From: Nematopogon swammerdamellus
Lineage: Eukaryota > Arthropoda > Insecta > Lepidoptera > Adelidae
Length of the DNA: 64,000 bases
Direction of reading: 5' to 3'
NCBI GenBank assembly: GCA_946902875.1
Contig: OX336343.1
Span: 3,014,754-3,078,753 of the forward strand
The position numbers and the translations under genes were made by a program. The notes below the pieces were generated by a model. The model was not told the DNA's origin and did not search any database. It saw only the letters and a program-made list of their open reading frames with translations. The first letter of the stretch is position 1. Each line of letters opens with the position of its first letter. Positions 7,909 through 20,800 of this stretch are shown one piece after another.

Positions 7909-10900
7909 GTACATAAGTTCATTTTTAGGATTCCGTATCCGGTACGTGACCCTATTACCAAGCCTACGTCGTCTGTCTGTCTGTCCGTCCGCCTGTCTGT
8001 CTGTCCGAAGGCTGTATCTCTTGAACCGTAATAGGTAGCCCGTTGTAATTTTCACAGAATATGTGATATTTATTTATTATGGCCGATATAACAACAAATC
8101 ATAAAAATAAGAAAAAGTAAAAAATTCACGGGGGTTCCCATAGAAGAAACCAACAAGTGTATGCACGCGCGCCATCTACCGAATAGAGTGTGAAGCATTT
8201 TAACTAATCATGACATCTAGCTAATACGAAGTACTTCATAACACGCCATAGATGGCGTGAGTGGCGCTAACCATGACATGGCGATAAGGAACCCTCGGTG
8301 CGCGAGTTCGACTCGCACTTGGCCGGTTTTTTAACTTCTTCTTCAAATAAAATGGAGGTTATCAATTCCACCCGTATGTGTGTAATATCGTTGGAATTGC
8401 AGAATATTCGTTTATGTCAGTCTATGTGGGCTTCTAAACAGGTGTGCCAAATTTCATAAGTGTATGTATGTATGTATGTTTGTATGTATTTATGTTTGTC
8501 CACGCATTTCTCCGAAATAATTAATCGGATTGTGACCATTTTTGACCTTTTCTATTGGCTTACATTTACTTCAACTTAGGGAACAGTGCAAGTTTCATCA
8601 AAATGGTTTCAGTAGTTTACAAGATATTGACTGTTAAGTGTGTACCATTCACTGGAAAAGAAAAACACGTGGTCGGTTTAACACGCAATTATTATTCTAC
8701 GCATATGTGATACTTATATATGTATGGTATGCCACCGGGACCCGATGGCATACCATACATCATATACAAAAAATGTCCATCAGTGCGGAAACACATGTTG
8801 AACATCTACAAAAGAATTTGGACGAACAGAGAAGTGCCAGACTGTCTTGGTAAAGCCGTGTTTGTTCTTCTACCAAAAAAGAAAGAAGTTACTGATCCCA
8901 AGGATATTAGACCTATAGCCCTTACGAACACAATTTCGAAAATATTCTTCTCCATTATACAGGCCAGACTACTCAAACACATGTGTACCAACGACTACTT
9001 ACCGAAGAAGTACCAGAAAGGTTTTCTCCCAAGAGTTGCAGGATGTCTCGAACATAATTCTTTGCTGACTGAATGTCTTAGAGATGCAAGGAAGAATGAG
9101 AGACAATTAACTGCCACGTGGTTAGACTTTGAAAACGCCTTCGGTTCGGTGCGCCATGAGTTACTATTAAAGGCGCTAGAGTGGTATAATGTGCCACCTC
9201 TGATCTGTAATATAATAGCCTCCTACTACAAAAACTTTCCTTTGTAATACAAGTAAAAGGCGAAACGGAGAAGATACCGGAAATTCGTTACGGCATAGGA
9301 CTTTTCCAGGGTTGCTGCCTCTCTCCTGTTACATTTAACATTGTTATCAACATTCTAATTGATACGCTTGTCGTAAAAGAAAACAAATGGGGATACAGGT
9401 TCAAATATGGAGACACATATATGGCGGCCATCCTGGCATTTGCGGATGATATTACGCTGTTAACCCGCAATCCAAAACAAAATCAGGCGCTTCTTAAGGT
9501 GGTAGATGACTATTGTGAATGGACTAAAGGGATGAAGATAAAACCAGCGAAGTGCTACTGTTTGAGCTTAACCAGGAAAGGTTCAAAGTTTACCTCGAGC
9601 AATCCAGGTCTGACAGTAGCCGGAAAACCAATCGCAACCGTGGCTGATGAAGCTCCTTTTAAATTCTTGGGAAAAAGGATCACCAGCAGAGGAAAGGAGC
9701 ATCCTACTGATGATATTGTCCAACTTTTCGAAGAGAGCCTCCGCCAAACTGACAATCTTCCCCTCCTGGGTACACAAAAGGCATGGATTTACGATAACTA
9801 CCTGACATCAAAACTTTCATGGCCATTTCTCGTCTACGACTTCACAAAGCAAAACCTGACTAAATTAGACTCGTATGTGACCAGATTCCTGAAATCATGG
9901 TTTGGACTGGCTCACCCGGCTGACTCGTCAACGCTATACAGATCTCACAATAACTTTGGACTGAACATTAAGAAACCGTCGATATTTTATCAAAAGGCGA
10001 GAATAGCCAAACGATGTATACTCAAAGACTCCAATGATAGCGCTATTCAAGCCTTACCCAACACATCACTATCAGATGAACTGGAATCGAGACTCGACTT
10101 CTACAAATCATTCCAAGTTGGTACACGCACCAATAGATCTGGATTGGGCATAGAAACAGCAAAGTCTGATAAAGAAATACTGAAAGGTTTTGCTCAGGAG
10201 GACATGGAACAAGGCTTCAAACTTCACGCCTTAAACCTAGAAATGCAGAATGATTGGCTAACAGTGGGTGACTTCTGCATCCCTCCTGCATTGAAGTGGA
10301 AATCCATAATATACAACTGGTCCCCTGAGCTGCTTAAGTTCTACTTAAATGCATTCCAGCTTACTCTCCCCGACCCGAGTAACCTAGTTAGATGGGGGAA
10401 ATCTACAAATAGACTATGCCCGTCATGTAAGGAGTTCGTAGGCACGGCCAAACATTTGTTATGCGGATGCAAAATACTACTTGAGCGAGGCCAGTATTCC
10501 TACCGTCATGATAAAGTCCTCCAAATCATCAGAGAGGCCATCAACCTGTCAATTGCACGGACCAGGAAAGGGCAAACCAGTAGCGGCTTCCAGAAGGTCA
10601 ACTTTGTGAAACCTGGAGCCAATAAGCTGCCCAAAGATAGGACTAAACCTTCTTCAATTTTGGGAGCAGCAAAGGATTGGGAATTGTTGATGGACACACA
10701 TGAGAAGCATTACCAAATGCCTTCGGAAATCTGTACCACAGCATTAAGGCCGGATATACTCATATTCTCAAAAGCGACAAAGCATGTAGTACTTGTTGAA
10801 CTTACAGTTCCATGGGAAAGTAACATACCGAAGGACCACAACATCAAGCTTAACAAGTACTGCAACTTAGTAGACCGGATTGTGAGAAACGGATTCAAGA

Positions 10901-11818
10901 CTGATCTCTTCGCTGTGGAAGTCGGAGCAAGAGGACTACCAGCGAAGTCGCTCTACAGTCTCTTCAAGAATCTAGGGCTCCCAAGATCGACGCTAAGCTC
11001 ATATATGGAGAGAGCTTCGAAAACGTCACTGGAAGCATCCTACAGAATATGGATAGGTAGAGAGAGGGAGGTCGAGAGCGGGACTGGTGGTTTCCCCGCG
11101 TCCTAGTCAACGCAGACTAGCTGACGAGGGCTTGACGCGAGCCGAAACGTGAAGCATGCGCGGGAAATTTAGAGTGGCCACTCGCTAGTCCCCGCCTCGA
11201 TTAACACCCTCCTCTACTGCCGATGGGCACATGAGAAGCATGACCAGATGCCTTCTGAAATCTGTACCACAATATTAAGACCGGATATACTCATATTCAC
11301 AAAAGCGACAAAGCATATGTAGTACTTGTTGAACTTACAGTTCCATGGGAAAGCAACATACCGAAGGACCACAACATCAAACCTAACAAGTACTGCAACC
11401 TAGTAGACCGGATTGTGAGAAACGGATTGTGAGAAACAGATTCAAGACTGATCTCTTCGCTGTGGAAGTCGGAGCAAGAGGACTACCAGCGAATTCGTCC
11501 ACAGTCTCTCCAAGAATCTAGGGCTGCCAAGATCGACGCTAAGCTCATACATGGAGAGAGCTTCGCAAACGTCACTGGAAGCATCCTACAGAATATGGAT
11601 AGGTAGAGAGAGGGAGGTCGAGAGCGGGACTGGTGTTTCCCCGCGTCCTAGTCAACGCAGACTAGCTGACGAGGGCTTGACGCGAGCCGAAACGTGAAGC
11701 ATGCGCGGGAAACTTAGAGTGGCCACTCGCTAGTCCCGGCCTCGATTAATACCCTCCTCTGCTGCCGATGGGCCCGGATATGTTCGGTGAAGCCATCGTA
11801 AGCTTAGATCCACACCTT

Positions 11819-11867
<49 letters not shown>

Positions 11868-14800
11868 CTTTTATGGAACCTGACACGGTTGGCTACATCA
11901 CCTACAACATCCGTGATGTCAGCCCATAACACAGGGTGAACTAGGTGCCATGTCAGTGCTTACCTTCATTTCATGTCGGCTACACTAAACTGGACGGAAA
12001 ACACGAACTATTTACATAGCCGTTTCGACCGACGTTTCGTTCAGTGCGGTGGTACCAACCCGGCCGGGATAAACCCTATCACCTAGTAAGGTAAGAAGGG
12101 AAGGGACCTACAGTTTAACGTGGAATCCGAACCACGGTCAGCCTCCAACGGTCGAGCGGTCACCCATCCAATCACTGACCGCGCTCAGCGTTGCTTAATA
12201 AATAACAGTTGACTAACCAACCGCGCCACTGAGCTACCGAGGCTGACGAATTTTCTTATCCCTTAGTCGACTTTTACGACATGCGACGGGGAGAGATGCA
12301 GTGGGGCTATTCTTTTTAAGTACCGACCCCCACAATTATATAGGTAACTAAAAAGAGTGAAATAAAAAACTGTATTAAAAAACATTGCACCGACTTCAAA
12401 AAACAACTAGAACTTTAAAGTGTTAAATAATATCCTTGAGTTGACGGGGCGGTTCAAAAGCACACCTGAAAATTTATAGATGGACAAGTGTTTTTATACA
12501 AGTTTGCAATTTTCGGATTTTTTCCTTTACTTGTGATGTTTCCTGCAATTTCACGATTCTAGGGTAACAGGAAGTACTTTTAGGTTTTGATTTGATTTGA
12601 GTGAGTTTGCGATAAATGGCCGTATCTTTTGCTTACTCTCATACAGACGTTTGAATTTTCTACACCTCAAAGGGATCGTAGATGTTAGGGTTTCATATTA
12701 ATTTCAACTTGATACTTTGACCCGTTCCTGAGGAAAAGGGTCATGAGTCTTGACATACAAAACAAGTCAAAAAAAAATTGTATATGATATAACTACTTAT
12801 TTACAATTTTCAGATTTTTTCCTATAATTAATTGTGCTGTAGTAAGACCTTACTTCTTACCAAATTTCATGATTCTAGAGTAAAGGAAAGTACTCTCTAG
12901 GTTTTGATTTGATTAGCAAAATGTTTTTAAGTTTACTCTGTTATTAATTATATTCATTTTTTAAGTTTCCGGATTAACAGAGTAGGTTTAAATCTACTCT
13001 GTTAATCCGGAAACTTAAAAAATGAATATGATTAGCAAAACATCAAATCAAATCAAATCAAAAAACGTTTATTGCACATAAAATCATACTTAATGCCTAT
13101 GGCATTCTCCGCCATCCTATCCTTTTTTACATATAAAAACCAGGGTAGGTGCAACAAAACATAGTCTTAGATAATAGACAAATAGAAAAACAAAGATTTA
13201 TATATATGCATATAATACATACATATAATAACCATATAGTAACCATAGTAAATAGTAAATATATATAAGCATATATAAAATAAAACTCAGACAATAGATG
13301 TTATCAATTTACTCAGAAACGGATGAACTCCGAAACAGAAGGAGATGAGGTTTATGAGGTAAATATTTTTTATTTTTATTTTATTTTATTTTGTTTGGAA
13401 AACATACAGTCATCGTTAAAAGTATTAAGTACTAACATTAATTACACAGAGACCAATGAAGTTTTCTACATAAAGTTGTATTAAGTGCGTACATGATTAA
13501 TAAATTAACCTAAGAGAAAGAAAACATCAAAAACTAACTAATATCAACACACCAAAATATGAATACCTACCTAACCATAGGAGATACATTGATATGAAGT
13601 ACATACCTACTATGTACCCAACAAGAAACCAACCCAACCTACCCTTACACAGTTCTCATCTGTCCGCTTTAACACCTGTTTCATCATTAACTGTTTCGAT
13701 CGCTGACCTTTTGAGATGGCTGAGTGAACAGGAGAAGAAGTTGTCATAAGTAGCACAACTCCGGTTAGTAAAAGAATTTTTACTATAATTGGTACTCACT
13801 TTGGCGATATGAAAAGTGTTGAGACATCTCGTTGCCTTAGTAGGGCAACGAAAACTTAATTTACTTAACAAATATGGAGAATCTATGTAAAGATGGATCA
13901 ACTTGTATATGAAAGTAATATCCTTGATCTGCCTTCTTTTCTCGAGAGACATTATTTCGCATTATCGTCGCTCTCACTTCCCCGACAAGTTCTATAGCCA
14001 ACATATTTTAAAAACTTTTCTGAATTTTTTCTATTTCAGTTATATAGACTGCATACTGCGGGTTCCATACTATGGAGGCATATTCAATAATAGGTCTGAC
14101 AAACGAGGAGTATAGGGTTATAAAAGTGGAGACATGTTTGAATACATTACAAGTCCTAAATATAAAACCGAGTAGTTTATATGCTTTCAATGTTATTGTA
14201 TCAATATCAATATGTAATTTAAAAAGTAATTTACTGTCAAGCAAAACTCCTAGGTCTCTGACTTCGGCGACATTTATCTATACATATAATAAAATCGTAG
14301 AGGTAAGAAAGTCTGTACATTGAATGTATTCGGAAAAAAACTAACCAGGGTGGCTTAAAATGAGATACTGAACATATTAGAACAGTTTTTAAAATTTTTG
14401 TTTGTTTGTTTGTTTGTTTGTTTGTTTGTCTGTACGCGCATCACGCAAAAACCACTGAACGGAATTAGACGAAACTTTGTATAGTGGCAGTTTATATGCC
14501 GGGTTAACATAATACGTAAAAAAAAAAGAAAAAATAAATAACAATTATAAACATTATTGCGCGTTTAAAATCACGTAGTCCAAAGTACATAATTATATCT
14601 TGAGAACTGGCAGCTAATACAATTTGAATAAAATGTTCATTCGAAATTTAAAAATAAGTAGATACAACGAAAATGACAGTTCTTCTTTTTTATAACTTGA
14701 ACACAATAGTCTATACATATCTATTCTTTCTATACATATCATAAAATCGTAAATGCAAAAATGTCTATTTTTACGCGCATCTCGCAAAAACCACTGAACG

Positions 14801-17800
14801 GAATTTGACGAAACTTTTTATAGTGACAGTGTATATCCCGGATGAACATAATAATTAAAAAATATAATAAAAATCACGTAATCCAAAGTAAAGGTAAAAA
14901 ACAATTTTAAATGTCATGTTGACAACGGAGAACTGTCATCTCGACGTGAGCTGGCCGGTGACAAATTGTTTGATAAATAAAAATAATAATTGAAAGTCGA
15001 AGTTATGTCGCTGTCATTGGTGCAATAAAATTTATATATCTGTTGCCCGCGGCTTCGCTCGCGTGAAATTCGTATTAAAAAAAAAGAAAGTAAGTAACTA
15101 AAGGCGGGCCCGAAGGCGGATCTGCGCTCACGTAAACGATATTCTTTCTCGATGAAAATAACTAAGGGCGAGGCGGAAGGCGGAGCTGAGTTCAGGAAGA
15201 AGAAAAACATTCTTGAAGAAAGTAAGTAACTAAGGGCGAGGCCGAAGGCCGAGCTCTATTCTGGAAGACCATAAACCTTCTCGAAGAAAGTAAGTAACTA
15301 TGGGCGAGGCCGCAGGCCGAGCTGCGTTCAGGAAGAAGCTAAACCATCTTGAAGAAAGTAAGTAACTAAGGTGAGGCCGAAGGCCGAGCTACGTTCGGAT
15401 AATTGAAAAACCATCTCGAAGACAGCAAGTAACTAAGGGCGAGGCCGAAAGCCGAGCTGCGTTCAGGAAGAAGCTAAACCATCTTGAAGAAAGTAAGCAA
15501 CTCAGGCGAGGCCGAAGGCCGAGCTACGTTCTGACAAATGATAAACCATCTCGAAGAAAGCAAGTAACTAAGGGCGAGGCCGAAGGCCGAGCTGCGTTCA
15601 GGAAGAAGCTAAACCATCTCGAATAAAGTTAATTAATATTAAGATTGAGTTAATTTAATTTAAATTTTATTATAAAGTCCACGCTTCTAACGGCAAATAT
15701 ACCGTGCATCCTAGAACCTCGCGGTTATTCCCGGCTGGATGGCAAGAGGCCCGATGCTATCACCTTAGTGCCATGGACTAAGGGTAGTTCTTTGATGTGG
15801 GACGCCACTTTTGTTCTCACATTGGCTCCAAGTCACGTTAGGACATCTTCAAGAGCGGCTGGCGCGGCCGAGGCTGGGGCGGAGAGCCTCAAACGCAGCA
15901 AATATAGAAATATAATTCAAGATTTCGATTTTGTTTCGTTTGCGGTTGAAACCCTCGGTCCGTGGAGCAGTGAAGCCAAAAGAGGCTTGAGCTGGTTGAC
16001 GCAACTGGTGTCCCGCCATCAAGGGCTTATGTACTTCATTCAAAGGGTAAGCCTTGCCATCCAGCGGGGTAATGCCGTAAGTGCTCTAAGAACAGTCGAA
16101 AATGCCCGTTTTGATAGTTATTTTAATGTTTGTTAGGTAGGTTTAATTCTTTAGTTATTAATATTACTTTTTTATTTTCATGAAATAAATAGATTGAGTA
16201 AACGATATTATATTCTATCGAAGAAAGGAAGTCTTTAAGGGAGAGGCCCGAAGGCGGAAGGGGGTTTTTGGTTTACCTGAACGCAGCTCGGCCTTCGGCC
16301 TCGCACTTAGTTCCTTCCTTTCTTCCAGAAGGTTTATCGTCTTCCTGAATGCAGCTCGGCCTTCGGCCTCGCTCTTACTTACTTCCTTTATTTGAGAAAG
16401 CTTTATCGTTTACCTGAAAGCAGCTCGGCCTTCGGCCTCGCCCTTAGTTAGTTACTTTCTTTAAGAAGGTTTTTCGATTAACTGAACGCAGCTCGGCCTT
16501 CGGCCTCGCCCTTAGTTACTTACATTCTTCTTTGGAATACGAATTTCACGCGAGCGGAGCCGCGGGCTCAGCTAGTGTGACATAAATGGCTGTATCTTCT
16601 GATTGCGTTGACTTAGAAGCTTACATTTTTTTTCATCTCCGAGGAACCGTCATCATCATCATCATCATCATAATGAGGAACCGTAGACCTTAGGATTTTG
16701 AACTTGATACATCTACCCGTTCCTGAGAAAAACGGTCTTGACAGACGGACAGACAGACAGACAAATCATACTATAAGGGTTCCGTTTTTTCCTCTTTTGA
16801 GGTACTGAAGCCTAAAAAGATGCATTATCTGTACCCTAATCACGAGATTTAACCTACACCGCGTACTACGCTACGCCGCCGTGTTCTCCGCATCATTTTG
16901 CATGGAGAAACGAAGTTCGCAAATCTATCACTAGACGCGCTGCTCCGTTTCTCCATACAAAATGCAGATGCGGAGAACACGGCGTAGCGTAGTACGCGGT
17001 GTAGGTTAAGGGATATGAGTCCCTTCTTATATTACTAGGTGGTAGGGTTTAGCCCGCTGGTAACACCGCACTGAATGATAGGTCGGTCGAAACGGCTATG
17101 TAAATAGTTTGTGTTTTTCGTCCAGTTCAGTGTTGCCGGCACGAACGAAGGGAAGCAAGCACTGACGTGGCACCAAATTCACCCGGCCTTACATCACGGA
17201 TGTTGTAGGTGATGTAGCCAACCGTGTCAAGTTTCCATAAAAAAAAAATAACTTAAATCTCGTGAAGCGTACTGACCTAGATACAAACGTACATTTAGTG
17301 CGGCTATTTTCGACACAGAACAGCTATCGGCGGCCGTTCGCGGACTTAATTTATTCTTGAATGATAAAATTTGCAGAAATGGAAGACATCAAACCTGGGA
17401 ACGTATCTTTTCAAGAACATAAATAGTAATATCAGTGATACGTCTGGAGCCAAAACGGGCAATTTTCAAGTACTAATATGGAAGGTGGGGCCCGCCTTGG
17501 AAAAACGTCACATCTACAACTATGGAAGAATACGGTAAAGAAATATAGTTATCAATCAATCACAGAGGTCACTGTCATATGCATCGTCATTATCTTATAC
17601 TTGTCATACTGTAGTCTGTACCTACCACAGAACAACGATCGGGCCACACCCGGACTTTTTTGCTCTGTGGTACCTACCATAGTTTTGTTTTAGTATGTCT
17701 TCAGTTTTTTATTGTTTTTTTTTTATGAAAACTAGTGTTGCAACGGATATCCGGTTACTATCCGGTATCCGGCTTATCCGGCCATTTTTTACTATCCGGT

Positions 17801-20800
17801 TCATGGCCGGATAGTAGACAGAATTCGGCCAAGGCCGGATAGTGAAATATTTGATTAAAAAACTGATTTACAAAAAGAAAACTGTTTGCCTTGCAAAATT
17901 TGTAGGCTATTAAATAAAACAGTTGCATTCTTCAAGATCAAAGGAGTGCAACTTCTGATCTGTAGCTATGACGCTAGTCAGTACTATTTAAAATTCTATG
18001 ACCTTGTTAATATTTATATTCTATCTATACCTACGTCTGGCCGGACACCCGGCGGCCCGGATATCCGGCCCGCGCACAGGCCGGATATCCGGTATCCCGC
18101 CAATCCACTATCCGTTGCAACACTACTGAAAACCAACTATAGAGCGTTGCAACTAAAAGTTCCCTTCGCCGTTATGTTGGCTCCACTGTCAGTGTCACTG
18201 TCAGTGCTTAAATTCGTGCTGCCAGATTGTGAAAATTCTATTACCTAATAACGTAATCGGTATTTACCGTACAAAAAATACGGTAAATACTGTTAATTAC
18301 GTGTAAATCTGTACACATAGCAACCCTCAACGCTGTTTTGACAGGTAGACAGTGGAGCCAACATAACGGCGAAGGGAACTTTTAGTTGGAACGCTCGGTA
18401 GGTATCTTGAATTGTGAATTAACTAAGTCTCCCTTTTCGTCGCCATCTGTACGTTTTTATATTAAGCAGTTTTTTATTGATTTGTTTTGTTCAAAAATGT
18501 GTGACGAATAAATCATATTTAAATTTCTAAAACTATTGACTTGCAGCAAAGACCCCCTGGAGCATTGCTCAGTCAAAAACTGCAAATTCACTTACAAGGA
18601 CGCCGACATATCTACCGCCGACGCCGTCCTGATACATCTGCACAAGAACAATGTCCCAGGAGTGAGCTACCAGGTACGATCGAGATAATAACCTACCATC
18701 TTGAAATGAATGAAATGAAATGAAAACATTTATTTATCGCCATTTCGTACATACATACATATCACACACGCTGAATCCCGACAATCGGGGTAAGCAGAGT
18801 AATCGGTGTTGTGCTGCAAGAACTGTGGTAAATTACATCACAACACCGACGTTTCGCAAAGTATTCCAACAAGATTAAATCGATCAAGCAGCAAGTAAGG
18901 CACGAAGACCGGCCTGCTGCATGACTCGGTGGAAGTACCGCGCCAAGATGAGAGCTGGCGAGCCTGTCGCCCTTAGTCGCCTTTTATGACATGCATATGG
19001 AGAGATGCAGTGGGGATATTCTTTTTAAGTACCGGCCCCACACGGTACGCCATTTCGTATTACAATACAATCATTAATCAGTAATATTGGCGACAAATTG
19101 GTCTCAACTCAGTGTGTGCAATAGATAACGTATTGCGCTGATTTTCAGTTGAACCCATTTTGCCGGGAAATATTTTTTTTTACTTTTTTACAGGCTAGAC
19201 GTACATTGATAACAAAAAAAAATTGTGAGAATAACAAAAAAAGAAAGATAACCTTAAATTTCTACCAAAAACACTAAAAAAGGAAATGTATCATAAATAT
19301 GGAATTAACTAACCAGAACTGTACAAAAAAATGTTAAAATGTGAAATTAATAAAATACAACATAAACAAAAGACGTACGTGTGTACGTACATATTATTAT
19401 TATCTTAGAGGGCGCACTCGAACAGCCCGCCACTGCGTTGTAGCCATCCAGCCGCATCTGTACCCTTTTGTACGGTTTCGCGCCTTCGCGTTCGCGCTTC
19501 GCGGCGTTCCCCGTCCGGTGGCGGTTTTTTGGTACGCGTCAAAGGATTTGCGAAGCGCGAACGAAGCGCGAACGCGAACGCATCCACACTCGCGGTATTT
19601 TCGCAGTAGCGTGCGAGACGCAGTGAGGAGCGGACGTGCGATATTATTTTTTAAATAAAATGAGCATTTCGTGGAGTAGCGATCATGAATGTTATCAAAC
19701 TGGACCCATGCTTTGGCAGTCCCAACATAAGGCTCAAAAACAAAAATAAGGTGCATGATGCTTGGATGAGAATGAGTACCATTATCGACATCCATGTGTC
19801 AGATTTGAAGAAAAAAAAATTACTCGCTAATGTCGATGTAATTTGTGTCAACCACCATCTTCTTTATTTAATTTTTATATGCATAACAAGCTGTGCCCGC
19901 GGCTCCGCCCGCTCTCATATTTCACTTCACTGCTAACCTCATAAGCTATTTAGCGTGATATTAAGTAGCCTATAGTTGATGGGAAGAATCAAGCTATCCG
20001 TAGAATTTTGTTTTATTAAAATCGGTTCAGTGGTTCTCGAGTTATAAGCGGACAGACAGACACTCAGACACTCAGACAGAAAGCAGACGTTGGATTTTAT
20101 TATAGGTAAGGAAGGATTGTAGCACGCTATAGCGCACAGCAGCTACTTCGACGTCCATCTCCGTCAAACGCGCGAACGTAAGTGCGAAAGAAGACGCGAA
20201 TGTTGCGAGTGTAGAGGGCTATATTTTTCGCGCCGTGTTCGTGCGCGAACCGCGGCCGTGATTCGCGGCCGCGGTTCGCGGGCGAGTGTAGAGCCGGCGT
20301 ATCACTAGAGGCGCTGCTGCTCCGTTTCTCCATACAAAATGATGCGGAGAACACGACGTAGCCAGCCTCATCCACACGTATGGCAAACCTCCAAATCAAA
20401 CCACGTTTGGCAAAAATCCAAACGTGTGGAGAGGCGGTTTGGTTTGGTTTGTGTTGGTTTGGCATGGTTTGCCACCGATCCGGTCGAATGTCGGTTTTTT
20501 GTCACAAACCAAAGGAGTTTGCGGCAAACCACGGCACGCGTTTGCGATCCGTCCACACGTTTGCCAAACGCATTAGTATCGCTTGCTTAATAAAAATATT
20601 ACCTGGTACGGTTTCTATGTATTTTTAACATCCACCATCCACCGTTAAATCTCGTGGTTAGGCTACTGAGTTAGTCGATCGCGTAGGGTTACCATACAGC
20701 CATACATCAGGTTTTGTTCTGACATGTCAGGATTTTTAGGCTCTTGTCAAGATTGCGGCTGGATTTTGGAACTGTCAGGATTTTTCGATTTTTCAATGAA

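Larger units (their letters stand above)
14277..16575 (+). mobile_element. Helitron-like element with inverted tandem arrays, copy 1
   Basis: Starts TCTATACATATAATAAAATC after an A and ends GAGCCGCGGGCTCAGCTAG before a T: the TC...CTAG termini, 3' hairpin and A^T insertion site of Helitrons. Inside, in order: a TTTGTTTG tract and 5' region; a second 5'-end-like segment (about 14735); an inverted 3' end (15045-15083); a + oriented ~70-bp array (15085-15640); a coding fragment (15670-16136); a - oriented array (16220-16530); and the 3' end. The inverted copy at 60715-62868 has the same plan. No Rep/helicase gene is present, so it is non-autonomous. Confidence 0.85.

Noticed and set aside
17739..18126. 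Transcription-factor binding cluster (TATCCGG/CCGGATA words)
   Set aside because: The words are internal sequence of a hAT-like MITE with defined ends and a near-perfect 8-bp target duplication.
19400..19795. 131-codon minus-strand ORF
   Set aside because: It runs antisense to the MADF-like fragment and through a GC-rich repeat; its Arg/Ala-rich composition reflects CGCGAACG words.
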